In this document: in pieces, positions 43,332-53,770 of the stretch
Position numbering within the stretch: the stretch's first letter is position 1
How the letters are laid out: each line of letters opens with the position of its first letter
Assembly: GCA_028571685.1 (NCBI GenBank)
Contig: CM053154.1
Coordinates: 9,089,501 to 9,153,500, forward strand
DNA: 64,000 nt
Origin: Heterohyrax brucei
Taxonomy: Eukaryota; Chordata; Mammalia; Hyracoidea; Procaviidae
Direction of reading: 5' to 3'
Notes under the pieces: generated by a model
Told to the model about the DNA's origin: nothing
The model's database searches: none
The model's input: only the letters and a program-made list of their open reading frames with translations
Translations under genes and position numbers: made by a program

Positions 43332-45164
43332 CCAGAGGTGACAAACATGGGCTGAAATCCCAACTTGGCCAGGTGTCCCGAGACTGCTTCCAGTGGCGTA
43401 TGGTGACAAAGCCAGCCTGTTGGTCTGGAGAGGATACCCCCAGACACCCAGGACTTAGGCAGCAACCATGGAGCTCAGCTTGTCAACTGCCACCTCCTTT
43501 TTCTTGAGGACATCACTTTTCTGTTGGTCTGTTGGTTTCCAGACCCTCTAATCCAGTTTCCCTTGAATAAAGACATCTTTACAGACCTGCTGTGCTTGCT
43601 CAGATCCATGTTTATGTTTCTCTGAATCTGCTTATTCCTCTTGAGCCTCAGGTGAGAGCAGATGGTGCTGAGGGAAACTGAGGCAGGCTGTCAGCCAGCA
43701 GCCACAGTTTATCAGGCCAGGCTGAGACACGGTGTTCCCACAGCGACTGTTCTGGGGAGCAGTCTCAGGCCCTGATCCTGTGAGGGGTTTCTGGGCACCC
43801 GCATGGCTGGCGCTCAGCGAGGTGCAGTGGGAAAGACTTAAGGAGAATTTGATGCTCCGTGTGCTTTGGAAGCCAGCACTTAGCTGAAGACAACTGTAAA
43901 ATGAGACCCCAACTCTCACTCCGTGCTCTCTAGCCACAGCCCAGCTCCCAAGAAGCCGAGGTGCTGCTATGTAATTCCAGGATCTGGGAAAGACCAGTCA
44001 CTTCCATCCAGTGACAGACATAGGCCACATCTTCCAGCTTCCCCCTAGCTCACTTCTGCCACTTCCCATGGCTTTTGTTTCCACAGGGACACACGAAGTA
44101 CACACCCATGTTCTTGAGAGCCCCCCCACCCCCTTCTGGTCTGGAGGTCAAGGCAACCGCACCGAGGGGTCCTTTTCCTGCCCCAACACCTCACCTTCAC
44201 GTAGATTATCTATAAGGCCCATCACAAAGCCGTGGCTCCCACAGGCCCCTCCTGGGCCCATAAATATGTGTCAGAGAGACCCCTTGGTGAAAGTCACTGC
44301 TCCCAAAGTTCTGCTTTTGTTAGGGTTCTTGGTGGCAACTTGCACAACCTTTGGAAGGACAGCACTAGTAGCTGGTCACTATGAAGCCAGCTCTACCTCG
44401 TGGTGACCTCGTGTGTTTCCGAGCAGAGCTGTGCAGCACGGGGATGCCAAAAGCCTCCAAAAATCATTGCTGTGCAGTCTGAAGACCAAGCCCGGCACCA
44501 GCTCTCCTCTGGGATCTCTGCCATGACAGCCTTGCCTCTACCAATCTCCTGCTCCCCACCTTCCTGTGCACACCACAGCTCCAGTAACACAGGATGAGGG
44601 CCTTTTGCAAAGGCCTCTGGCTCCCTGGCCCAGCTCCTGCCAGGCACCACATGTGGCCAGAAGTTTGTGCCCGGGGACTCTTGGCTGAAACAAGGGCAGA
44701 GGGAGCCACTGAGCCTGCAGGGCAGGAAGCAGGTGGGGACGTGGCCATTGACGAACCTTCATGGGTAAGCAGCTCGCCTAATAGGAGACATGGAGGTTTT
44801 AGTGCAAGAAGCAGTGTGAATCGGTAAATGCGTGGGGTGTAGTCAAGAAGGAGAGCTTGGGTCCTCTTCTTCCCCAGGGTGAACTGCTCCTAACAGCAGC
44901 TGCAGACCGTATCAAGGTGCGGGATGGCAGGAGCAGGGACGCTGTGGGGGACAGGCCCTCAGCAAGTGAGCCTCCCCTCAGTGAGCAGCTCCAGCTCTAG
45001 TTCAAACCCCATTTCTGCCCCTGCCCACTGATAATCTCTGCACAAATCACATAACCTACCCAATTCCAGTTTCCTCATCTGCAAAATGGGCACAGTGAAT
45101 CGTTCTTCTCCAAGACGGGGCTAGAAAGCCTACCTGGCCCATGGGTGGTGGTGATATTGTCAGC
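43332..45164. other. Mostly unique DNA with one MIR
   Basis: A forward MIR is visible at about 44985-45125 (GCACAAATCACATAACCTAC, CAGTTTCCTCATCTGCAAAA). Multiple overlapping frames of 75-131 codons on both strands have no recognised domain. Confidence 0.45.
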
Positions 45165-45505
45165 TGACTTTGGGTCAGCCCCTCAACTCACGGTAACTCC
45201 ACGCACCACGAAACAAAGCTCTGGCCGCTCCTGAGCCATCTCCATGACCAGCTGTGGGCCAGGCCACTGTGATCCACAGGGTTTCACTGGCAGATTTGTG
45301 GAAGCAGATCACCAGGCCTTTCTTCTCAGCTGTCTTTGTCTAGACGCTCCACCAAAACTGTCCAGCATCATAGCAACAGCCAGGTCTCCGGTGACAGATG
45401 GAGACACAGGTGGCTGTGCAGGAAGAACACTGGCCAGGAATTTAATTGCTGGCTCCCACCTGGCAGGCCAGAATCTACCACTCAGCCACCACCGCTGTGG
45501 CAGAT
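45165..45505 (-). mobile_element. Composite SINE with tRNA-Gly-like head
   Basis: The longest SINE here, in reverse orientation. The tail side CAGCCCCTCAACTCACGG is followed by the body CACAGGGTTTCACTGGCAG and GATCACCAGGCCTTTCTTC. The right end (GGCCAGGAATTTAATTGCTG, then CAGAATCTACCACTCAGCC) matches the reverse complement of a tRNA-Gly promoter region. It pairs with the 16632 copy. Confidence 0.7.
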
Positions 45506-45664
45506 ACGGTTTTCTTTATTTTCACTCCCTTTAGAATCTCATTCCAAACAGCCGAGCAGGTGAGAGGAGTCACTGCGCAGTGCTGGACGCACTCGGCCAG
45601 CTCTGAGAGGGCTCTGCCTGCTGTGAGGACTGCCGATGTGTTTGCGACCTCATCCTCGAAAAAG

Positions 45665-46146
45665 GGCAACATACCTCACTGCTGAATATCACTACGGTCA
45701 CCTTTGAAGTCCTCCCCTTGGGAAGCTATGCACCGAAGCCAGCACCTAGTCCACCTTTCAAAGCGATTTTGGAGCTCTTATTCTGGAATGGCCAACAGAG
45801 CTGTCATCGTATTACCCTCGATGGCCTGAATGTCACCAAAATGTCTTCCTGTCAATATTTCCTTTATCTTCAGGGAAAGAAAAAAGTCACTGAGGGCCAG
45901 ATCCAGTGAGTAGGGAGGGTGTTCCAAATACAGTTGTTTTTTTACTGGCTAAAATCTCCCACTCAGAAAACAATACAATGAAGTTCACAAACTTGCCACC
46001 AAGCTACTGTGTGCAATGGCCATTCCAGAAAGAGTTCCAAAATTGCTTTGAAGGGTGGACCAGGTGCTGGTGTTGGTACATGGCTTCCCGAGGGGAGTTC
46101 TTTGAAGGTGACCATAGTGACATTCAACAAGTTATGTAGCACTTAG
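45665..46146. mobile_element. Inverted-duplicated mariner relic
   Basis: Positions 45670-45965 are a mariner transposase 3' region in reverse orientation. Its reverse strand encodes a recognisable S-P-D-L-A-P-like catalytic segment near 45890-45920, followed by the F-E-G-W-T-R C-terminus. Positions 46016-46146 repeat the last about 130 bases in forward orientation, encoding F-Q-N-C-F-E-G-W-T-R and S-R-G-E-F-F-E-G-D-H. The two 3' ends therefore face outward, around a spacer of about 220 bases (45794-46015), most of which is further transposase sequence belonging to the reverse copy. It belongs to a different mariner lineage from the 32.8 kb element. Confidence 0.78.
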
Positions 46147-46730
46147 AACAATCAAGTTTGTGGACTTAAATGGCAGTCCTCATATGTTTATTTCATTGAA
46201 AAGGCTTGACTTGGCATCAATCAGGAGTTCAGCACGGTGCTCACCTGCCCCCTTCCTGGAGTCCCACAGATTCTGTGCCCTGAGGCCACCACTGGAAGCA
46301 AGTGCGTTGGTCTCTTTCATTCCTTGTGGCCTCCCCGGTGCCTAGGACACAGCCTCACACCACAAGAGCTCAAGATGTTCACTGACTGAATTTAAGCCAC
46401 TGAACACTACTGAGTCTCAATTTTCACATCTTCAGAAGTGACAACACAACTTGCCCCAAGGGACTGATAGGAAGATTAAATCAGATGATAGGCCAGCCGA
46501 GCCAGCCAAGTGCCACTGAGTCAAATAAGGTGTAAAACTTCCAGCCTATGACAACCCGCCTGTCACACAGTCTGCTCTTGACCAACGGTCACTGCCCTGT
46601 GGACAGATAGGCCGTCCAGAGACTGGGAATATTCAATTCTGCAAAGCAGCCAGCAAGTACACAGGGGCATGGTGCTTTCTACAGGCCACAGGAATGTTGC
46701 TTTTCAGTCTACAGTCTGTTTGTTGAAATG
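46147..46730. other. Mostly unique DNA with a MIR fragment
   Basis: A MIR-like forward piece lies at about 46393-46490 (GAGTCTCAATTTTCACATCT). No gene is recognised. Confidence 0.4.
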
Positions 46731-47524
46731 GGAAGAAAACAAAAATCCTCACAACTGTGCCAATAAGCAACATTATGGTAAATACTGAAGAAACTGAAGT
46801 TACCAACCATCTCTTTCCGCTTGGCTCAACAATCAATGTCTATGGAAGCAGCAGTCAAAAATCAAATGACGTATTGCACTGGACAAATCTGTTATAAAAG
46901 ACCTCTTCATAACTTTAAAAAACAAAGATGTCACTTGGATGAGTGTGATGTGCCTGACCCAAGTCACGGTCTTTTCAATAACCTCATAAGCAAGGGAAAG
47001 CTGGACAACCAAAAAGGCAGACAGAAGAAGGGTTGATGCGTCTGAGCTGGAGTGCTGGTGAAGAATACCAAACAAACCATGAAGTGCCAGCAGAATGAAC
47101 TAATCAGTCTTAGAAGAAACCCAGCCAGCTGGAATTCGGCTTGCTGACTTTGGGCATGTCCTCAGGAGGCACCAGTCAGTAGACAAGGGCATGACGTTCA
47201 GTGAAGTAGAATCCAAACTCATTAGTGACCCTATAGGACAGAGTAGAACTGCTCCATAAAGTTTGCAAGGAGCACCTCATAGATTTGAACCGCTGACCTT
47301 TCAGTTAGCAGACATAGTACTAACCACTATGCAACCAGGGTTTCCAAAGCAGAGGGCCACTGCAAGCAAGGAGAACCTTCCATGAGACGAATTGACACAG
47401 TGGCACAACAATGCCTTCAAGCATCCCAGCGATCACAAGGGTGATGCAGGACTGGATGGCGTTGTTTCTGCTCTCCGTAAGATCTCCAGGAGCTGGAGGC
47501 TACTGGAAAACCACTAACAACAAC
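46731..47524 (+). mobile_element. RTE-type LINE 3' fragment with SINE insertion
   Basis: It begins GAAGAAAACAAAAATCCTCA and follows the RTE ORF end to ATTGACACAGTGGCACAACA and a CACTAACAACAACG tail. An AfroSINE (47213-47343) splits it at the segment that normally reads AAGTAGAGGGTCAG. Confidence 0.85.
47213..47343 (-). mobile_element. AfroSINE inserted in RTE
   Basis: Reverse orientation: GTGACCCTATAGGACAGAGT, GAACTGCTCCATAAAGTTTG and the head end CACTATGCAACCAGGGTTTC. The interrupted RTE resumes at AAAGCAGAGGGC. Confidence 0.88.
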
Positions 47525-48344
47525 GACCTCTTGGCAAAACCCCATGCAAAACTTAGAGGAGAACAAGGAGGCAAAACTTGGGTCCATTCTTTGGATCAGG
47601 TCTGAAGGAGCAGCCTGAGTGCTGCAGAGAGAGGCCCTCAGCAGCTGAGGCATTGATGTGGTGAGCATCTGAGCGCTCAGGAGTCTGGTGTGGCTGTGAC
47701 TTGAGTTCTCCTAACAGATAGCTGAGGATAAGAAAGACAGTCCAGAGCTGTGCTCTCCACCAGTATTGAGATTGCTCTCAGAAACTTTCCACGGTCTGCT
47801 AAGGCAGGTGATAGAAAGAAAATTGAGGGTTTATATATACTTTTAAATAAAGGGATTCAAATTCCAATAAAAAAAATAATGCCCTTCCATGGCCAATTGC
47901 CATTTCCTTCGCGTTCTTCTTGCCTTTTTAATAAAAATTTTTTATTGTGCACATTAGGTTACCCAGACCGGAGCTCAGCCTCTCTCTGAGGCTCGGAGTC
48001 ACTTGAGAGGAACAGCTCCAGCTCATGCCTGGATTTTGAATCAGGATGGCTCCCGGCAAAGAAGATCACTCACCCAAGACTCGGGAGAGCAGAGAGAGGG
48101 AGCAGGGAGAGCAAGCAGAGAGAGCATTGCAGGCAGCTCTTCTGGCCAGAGGCCGAGAACTGTATTTATTCTTTAAAGGAAAGAATACCGGTTTTAACCA
48201 TAGAGTGGCCACAGCACGCGTGGCCCCAGGGCTCTGCTTGGATTCCCAAGACCCAGTGCCAGCAGGAAGCTTGGGGGATGAGAGGTTGGGCTCCACAGTC
48301 TTCTCTGAATGTACTTTTCCCAGGGATATGCCCTTGAGGTGAGT
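47525..48344. other. Unique DNA with a weak conserved-element candidate
   Basis: Positions 47850-48060 contain AT-rich, non-repetitive words (GGCCAATTGCCATTTCC; TTTTTAATAAAAATTTTTTA). They could be regulatory, but the case is weaker than for the other blocks. No gene is recognised. Confidence 0.3.
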
Positions 48345-48490
48345 CAGACAGGTGTGGCTCTGAATCCTGGTCCTTTCACCTTTTGTCTCAGCAAAGTTCA
48401 TTAACCTCTCTGCATCTCAGTTTTCTCAGACATCAGATGAGCTAGAATAATACCTGCTTCAAAGCAGGGCCTGCAGGGTTTTCTATGGAC
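48345..48490 (+). mobile_element. MIR SINE
   Basis: TGTGGCTCTGAATCCTGGTC, CATTAACCTCTCTGCATCTC and CAGTTTTCTCAGACATCAGA fit a forward MIR. Confidence 0.8.
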
Positions 48491-48504
48491 CAGTCTTAGA
48501 AATG

Positions 48505-48656
48505 TAAACCCTGGTGGCACAGTGGTTCAGTGCTACCTCTACTGACCAAGAGGTCAACAGTTCAAATCCACCAACCTCTCCTGGAAACTCTACTGAGCAG
48601 TTTTACTCTGTCCTGTAAGGTCATTATGGGTTGGAATTGACTCAACAGCAGTCAGT
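48505..48656 (+). mobile_element. AfroSINE, complete
   Basis: From AAACCCTGGTGGCACAGTGG to GGTTGGAATTGACTCAACAG. Near-duplicated flanks AGTCTTAGAAAT and AGTCCTAGAAAC indicate a target duplication with two differences. Confidence 0.9.
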
Positions 48657-48684
48657 AGTCCTAGAAACGAATTTGTCTTAAGAA

Positions 48685-48955
48685 AATAATCCAACCAGAA
48701 CGTTCCTTAGAAGCAAGGATGGCGAGACATCAACTTGTGTGCTTCGGACGCACGATCAGGAAGCAGCAGTCACGAGAAAAGGACATCATGCTTGGTGAAG
48801 TAGAGGGTGAACACTCCCTGAGATGGACTGATGCCTGCCACAGCAGGCTCGAACACACCGAGGATCACAAAGATGTCTCAGGATAGGCAGGGTTTCCTTC
48901 TGAGACACGGAACGCCACCACAACGTGGAGCAGAATCCACAGCAACTAACAACAG
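48685..48955 (+). mobile_element. RTE-type LINE 3' fragment
   Basis: AAGCAAGGATGGCGAGACAT, AAGGACATCATGCTTGGTGA and GAGATGGACTGATGCC belong to the RTE ORF end. The tail is CAGCAACTAACAACA. Confidence 0.85.
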
Positions 48956-50254
48956 AGTGTGTCTGGAAAGATCAGGGCACGTAGTACAACGGGACACATC
49001 TGGCCTGGATGCGGCTGGTGTTCAACATCTGGTGGTTATAACATGACCGTGATGATGATAATGAAGAAGCTGATACTTAGAATGATTGGTAACAAAACCT
49101 GTCATTCTCAGTCCTTCAGGCCAGTGTCAGATGTGGATGAGTTTACTCGGTGTGTCCGTCAGCTATTCTGATGTAGTAATCAGCCCCCAAATGCAATGTT
49201 TTACACAACAAGCATGTATGATTACAACATAGCTCCATGAGTCAAGGCTGGGGGGTTGACGGATTCTGGCTGAGTTTGGTCCTGAGTCTGAGAGCGGCAG
49301 GCTGCTGACTGAACTAAATTGGCCTCATCTGGCGCTACTATGGCCCTCAAGCAGTGCAACAGAAAGCAAGCAGAAATCTGCTATTCCTTAGAACTGGGTT
49401 TGGAACTGAGTCATGCATGACTGTATCCACTACACGCTGTTGGCCAAATGAGTCACAGGCCAGGCCATATTCTAGGGGTCAGGAAATGGGCCTACCTTCT
49501 TCAGAGAGAGAAACTCCAGAAAACGCGGATACTGAAAGACAAAGGATCAGGGCCATGCCAAAGGTCAAACCACAAGTCTACAACGGGGTTCAAGGCCTCA
49601 GTAAAATGGGCAATGGTTTCCTGGGGAGATTCTGGCCCTTCAGGGCTCAGAGGGTCATGAGGATGTTTGTGTACCTGGAGAGGGCCTGCCTGTACTAGCC
49701 TAACTGCTTTAGTGGAGGCTGCTGGTGCTCCTGGCCGGGTCCTCCAGGGTCAGGCCCATGAGGCTCCAGCTTCATGGTCATGTCATTTAGGATGGGAGAG
49801 ACAGCTGTGGTTGACCTAGAACACCTGGGGAATGCCAGGAGACCCAGTTTCGTTTCCCCATCCCAAGCCTTTGGCAGTGACTTTTCTGTTTTGCCGTGTG
49901 TGCGTGAAGGGGAGTAGAGTCAGCAACTCCAGGGATGGATAAATGGCTCCAGCTGCCTGATTGCAGTCCCACCACGGAGCCCGCGACTCCTGTCCCTTCT
50001 CTGGACCGCTACATGCCTCCAGACACTGGCAGAACTCCTAAGGGTCCTCCCCTCCACGACATTCAAGGTCGCCAATGACCTGATGGCACATCTACCCCCA
50101 CCTCAAGCCTCCTTGTGCTGCTGGGGAGGGTGTCACTTACAGTCCCTTTGAGGGGAGCATAATCCTTGAGGATGACCAGAGAGAATCAGGGATCCTGCTG
50201 GTAAACCACATGGGTGTCAGGAGGTGGGTCATGTGCCTCTAAAATTCCACATGA
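48956..50254. other. Mostly unassigned DNA
   Basis: A possible old DNA-transposon relic lies near 49165-49330, unnamed. The 114-codon frame at 49354-49698 has no recognised domain. Confidence 0.35.
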
Positions 50255-50739
50255 GGGGGCAGAGTCAGGATGGCAGACTAAGCACACATCTCCTTATATC
50301 CTTCTGGAAACCAAGACCTGAATTGATAATCAAACAGAGCCTTCTGGTCACCTAGTGAGCCCCAGGATACAGCACAGGGCTATTAATTTGGACTTCATAG
50401 CACTGGACAAAAAAACAACCTCTCTTTTGCTGACTCCCACTCCAGGCTAGCCCTGGCTCTCACGGACTGAAGGTAACACACCACTGTGACTTTTTTTCTC
50501 TCTGTCTTGGCAGGAGGGTGGAGCTGGGCCTTGCCTAGCAGCTAGACTCAGATGCACTGCTGGTGAGATAGGCAGGCGAAATTGTCATATTTTGAGAACC
50601 AGGCTTAGGACTCTGTACACCTAGCCAATTTGGGCCTCTCTTTTTATCACTGCTACAGCGTGGTTTGTATGAAACCGCAGTGCCTGTGTGCAGGACACCA
50701 TGTTGGATATGGAGATTTCAGTGGGACCTAATTCTTAGC

Positions 50740-50842
50740 TCAAATCCACCAGGCGCTCCTTGAATACTCTGGGGATCAGTTCTACCCTGGTCCCTAGGGT
50801 TGCCATGGGTCGGATCTGACTCGATGGCACTTGGCTTGGCTA
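50740..50842 (+). mobile_element. 5'-truncated AfroSINE in L1 5'UTR
   Basis: It has CAAATCCACCAGGCGCTCCT and the tail GTTGCCATGGGTCGGATC then GACTCGATGGCAC. The target AATTCTTAGC is duplicated on each side (about 50730 and 50842). The head is missing. Confidence 0.88.
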
Positions 50843-51413
50843 ATTCTTAGCCTGGGAGCCAGCACCTGCAAACAGGACAGCGCTTCTCTGACAGAAAAGC
50901 AGTGGTTTACACAGTGTCACCTACAGTGGGGGCCCAGCAACAGAGGCAGAGGAATCACTACCTCTCGACATCTTTAGCCTCTCTATCTGCTGACTGTGTG
51001 GAGGGCACCATCTTAGATACAGTGGCCACAGCTGGACCTAATTCTTAGCTTGGGAGCCAGAGCCTGCCCACAGGAGAGCGCTTTTCTACCAGAAAAGTAG
51101 TCGTTTACACAGTGTCACCTAAGGCTGGGCCCTATCAGCAGAGGCTAACACAGCAGTAGCATTGCTGTGTTTTGAACTAGTTCGTATCATCTGGCATTGG
51201 ATATAGAGGTGTTTACTTTGCCAGTTGGGAAGTGGGACCTCTACACCTGAAAACCTGACTGACTTGGGAAGTGGTCAGATACCTTTTGTTTTGCATTTTA
51301 AGACAGCCTACAGAAACATCTGCAATTCATCCTCACAATATCTCTCCCAGCCTCTACTTACTCTCATCGGACACAAAAGGCAACAGACACTTGTGGCAAA
51401 CAAGAAGTCACCC

Positions 51414-51767
51414 ATGGCCTCAGAAGGCTCCCAAACGAAACAACCAAGGAGTTTTCCAGATGAAGAAACTTTTCTGAAATCATCAGAAGATGAATACACA
51501 AAGATTATATACAGAGCCCTTCTAGACCTTATACAAAATGCAGCAGAACAAAATGAAAAATTAAGCAAGCTGTTCAATCTGATGGAAAACCAGTACTCTG
51601 AAATCCAACAGATCAAGAACAAAATCAAAGACGTAGAAACTTTCATTCAAAGCCAAGAAAATAGAATGTGAAAAATGGAAAAACAAATTTCTGACTTGGA
51701 AGACAGAGCTACTGACACCAGCATCTATGAGGACACATCAGAAAAAAGAAACAAGAAAAATAAAATT
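51414..51767 (+). pseudogene. L1 ORF1 N-terminal pseudogene
   Basis: The likely ORF1 start is the ATG at 51414 (M-A-S-E-G-S), 64 codons into a longer open frame that starts in the 5'UTR. About 85 residues follow before a TGA at 51669-51671. The reading frame would continue in M-E-K-Q-I-S-D-L-E-D after that stop. The visible part is the heptad-patterned coiled coil (L-x-x-x-x-N-x-x-x-x-x-I-K) that trimerises ORF1 proteins. The RNA-binding RRM and C-terminal domains are absent. Confidence 0.75.
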
Positions 51768-51774
51768 CCACATC

Positions 51775-52200
51775 GGCTCTTATCACTCCTGTGTTCAAAA
51801 CTTCCCCACAGCCTCCCCATCCTAACACATTTAGTGTGACATCCCCATTTCTCTCTGGGACTTATGCCGTTGGCCCACCTCAGCTACCTCTCTGCCTGGT
51901 TGCTGGCACCTAGGCACCCGGTTCCTTGCTGCTCCTTGAAGTTACCAAGTTCATTTCCACCGCAGGGTCTTTGCCCTCCTTATTCCCTCTGCCTGGAATG
52001 TTATTCCCATTTCTCCTTCAGGTTTGTACTCAGAGATCCCATCTCAGAGAAGTCCGGTGTGACCCTAGCCCTGCCATCCCCACGACCCACCCCCATCCTG
52101 CTTAGCTTCATCCACAGTATTATGGAATTGCATGTTGCTAGTTTGTTGTCCCTGTCCCTTTTAGAACATAAGCCAGAGATTTTATCTCATTTCTGAGTGC
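51775..52200 (+). mobile_element. L2 LINE 3' end
   Basis: Words CTTCCCCACAGCCTCCCC, TGCCTGGAATGTTATTCCC, TCTCAGAGAAGTCCGGTG and TTTTAGAACATAAGCCAGAG follow the L2 3' end order. The frame at 51864-52196 is fossil or chance. Confidence 0.8.
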
Positions 52201-52869
52201 CAGAATGCTACCTGGACACACAGATAGGCTACTTGTGGGCCCCTTTGGGACCATGACTCTCAGAATCATTCTCAGATTGAGTCACTCTTCTGGGACCTAA
52301 GAATGAGAGAGCCGTCCCTATCAAGACACACAGGTGGAAGCAGGGGGCTGGACACACGGGTCTGCAATAAGACACTTGCAAGCTCTTCAGAGGACTGTAG
52401 CATTAACTTGTCTCCTCTCCAAAGAATACTCTAAAACAAATAGAATTATATCTCCATTTTACAGACAAGGACAGTGAGGCTCAGAGAACTGAAGCACTTT
52501 GCCTGAGACTACACAGCCCATGGACACAGGACAGGTACTCCTTCTCTCTGGCCCAGATCCAGGTCCTCTCCCAGTGCCCTCTCTGGGCTACCTGCAGGTG
52601 AGGCATGCCAGGTGGCTCATGGCAGCACCCTTGCCCCGAAGGGAAAAGGCCAAGTATGCTTCCAGGCCTGCCCACTCTCCAGATGGGGGAGACTTTGTGC
52701 AGCAGTTGTCTCAAGACCCAAGAAATCACAAGGGCCCTTGGTTGTGGAGGATTTTCCACACGCCCCCAGCAAGTGCATTATATGGGCATCGTCATGGTCA
52801 CAGCAAGCATGTCATCTACATGCTAATGATAGGTTGGGGTGACAGAGCCTAGGCTACAGCTCTGGCAGG
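52201..52869. other. Mostly unique DNA with MIR piece
   Basis: A reverse MIR fragment is visible at about 52450-52520 (TCCATTTTACAGACAAGGAC). The segment 52235-52330 has a diverged relative at 55310-55415. Overlapping frames at 52481-52852 have no domain. Confidence 0.4.
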
Positions 52870-53170
52870 CATATGCCATAAATCACATGCTTTGTCTCAT
52901 GGGCATTTCCATTTTCACCAATTCCGAAATGAAAGCGTGACTTTGCTCTCACTTGGAGCAGATGTTAATTTGCAATGCAGAAGCTTCCATTTGTCGATGA
53001 TTTTCCATTATCCCTATAATTGCCCCACATACAGTGCTCGATAAAGTTATAAACCTGTCCTCTGGGAACACCAAGTCAATAACACGATTATTGATTACGT
53101 AGTGAAAACAGTCTCCCGGCGCTCTCAAAGCACCAGCCTATTTGGTTGCCCATGAGGATGATTCAATGTG
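52870..53170. other. Candidate conserved non-coding element
   Basis: Repeat-free block with enhancer-like words: ATGTTAATTTGCAATGCAG (POU-like), TTTCCATTATCCCTATAATT, and CGATTATTGATTACGTAG at 53082-53099, whose reverse strand contains ATCAATAA as in ONECUT sites. It has no useful coding frame. Conservation is inferred from texture only. Confidence 0.45.
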
Positions 53171-53436
53171 GAAGCACTGGAAGTGAATGTAAAATTGGGC
53201 TCAGTGCTGGCCACCTCTGCCCCATGCCTGAGGATTTCCTAGTCAGGTCACTGGTCTGGAGAGGTGTAGAGGCCATTAGAGACCATGTGTTGATAAAAGG
53301 TGAACTAGAAAGGTAATGTGAATGTCAGGGGCTCTTGTAGGCATCTGGTGGTACCCATAAAGGTATTTGGAGACCACCTTGTCCTTCAGTGAGTCTATGA
53401 GTATCCTGGGGCTTGAAGAATAGAAATCTGTCCTCT
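53171..53436. other. Unassigned non-coding DNA
   Basis: Unique sequence between the conserved candidate and an LTR. Nothing recognised. Confidence 0.4.
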
Positions 53437-53770
53437 CTGTTCTACAGGCTAGAAGGTCCAAATCAAGGTATCAGCAGGGCCAAGCTTTCTCTGAAGGCTC
53501 TCAGCGGAGGATTCTGTATTGCTTCTCTTGGTTTCTCGTAATTCCCAGTAATCCTTGGTGGTCCTCAGCCTTTAGACACTCACTCCAGCTTCTGCCGGCC
53601 TCTCCACATGGCTGTCTTCTCTGTCTGTGTCTTTTCCTTTTCAATAACTAAACCATACACCGTGGATCAGGACCCAAACTCCTCCACTGTGACCTCATGC
53701 TAACTAGTGACATCTTCTAAAATTCTGTTTCCTAGCAAGATCACATTCACAGGTCCCGGGGGTGGGGACT
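53437..53770 (-). mobile_element. MLT1-like MaLR LTR, truncated
   Basis: Reverse-oriented LTR words CTACAGGCTAGAAGGTCCAA, CTTTCTCTGAAGGCTCTCAG and AAAATTCTGTTTCCTAGCA. Both ends are decayed. Confidence 0.65.

Larger units (their letters stand above)
50255..51768 (+). mobile_element. L1 5' end: 5'UTR with tandem units plus ORF1 start
   Basis: It begins GGGGGCAGAGTCAGGATGGC, like a genuine L1 5' terminus, with a YY1-like GGATGGC word. The 5'UTR contains two direct repeats of about 198 bases, marked by GGACCTAATTCTTAGC at 50725 and 51035 and by CAGTGTCACCTA in each unit. A truncated AfroSINE interrupts the first unit. ORF1 begins at 51414. The element stops abruptly at 51768, where an L2 sequence begins. 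L1 copies usually lose their 5' rather than 3' ends, so a later deletion is likely. Confidence 0.8.

Noticed and set aside
42884..43507. A 207-codon forward open frame
   Set aside because: It runs straight through a reverse-oriented AfroSINE at 43147-43331 and shows no family resemblance.
51225..51413. An extended N-terminus for L1 ORF1 from the ATG at 51225
   Set aside because: Those 63 codons fall in the 5'UTR. The start at 51414 fits L1 ORF1 better.
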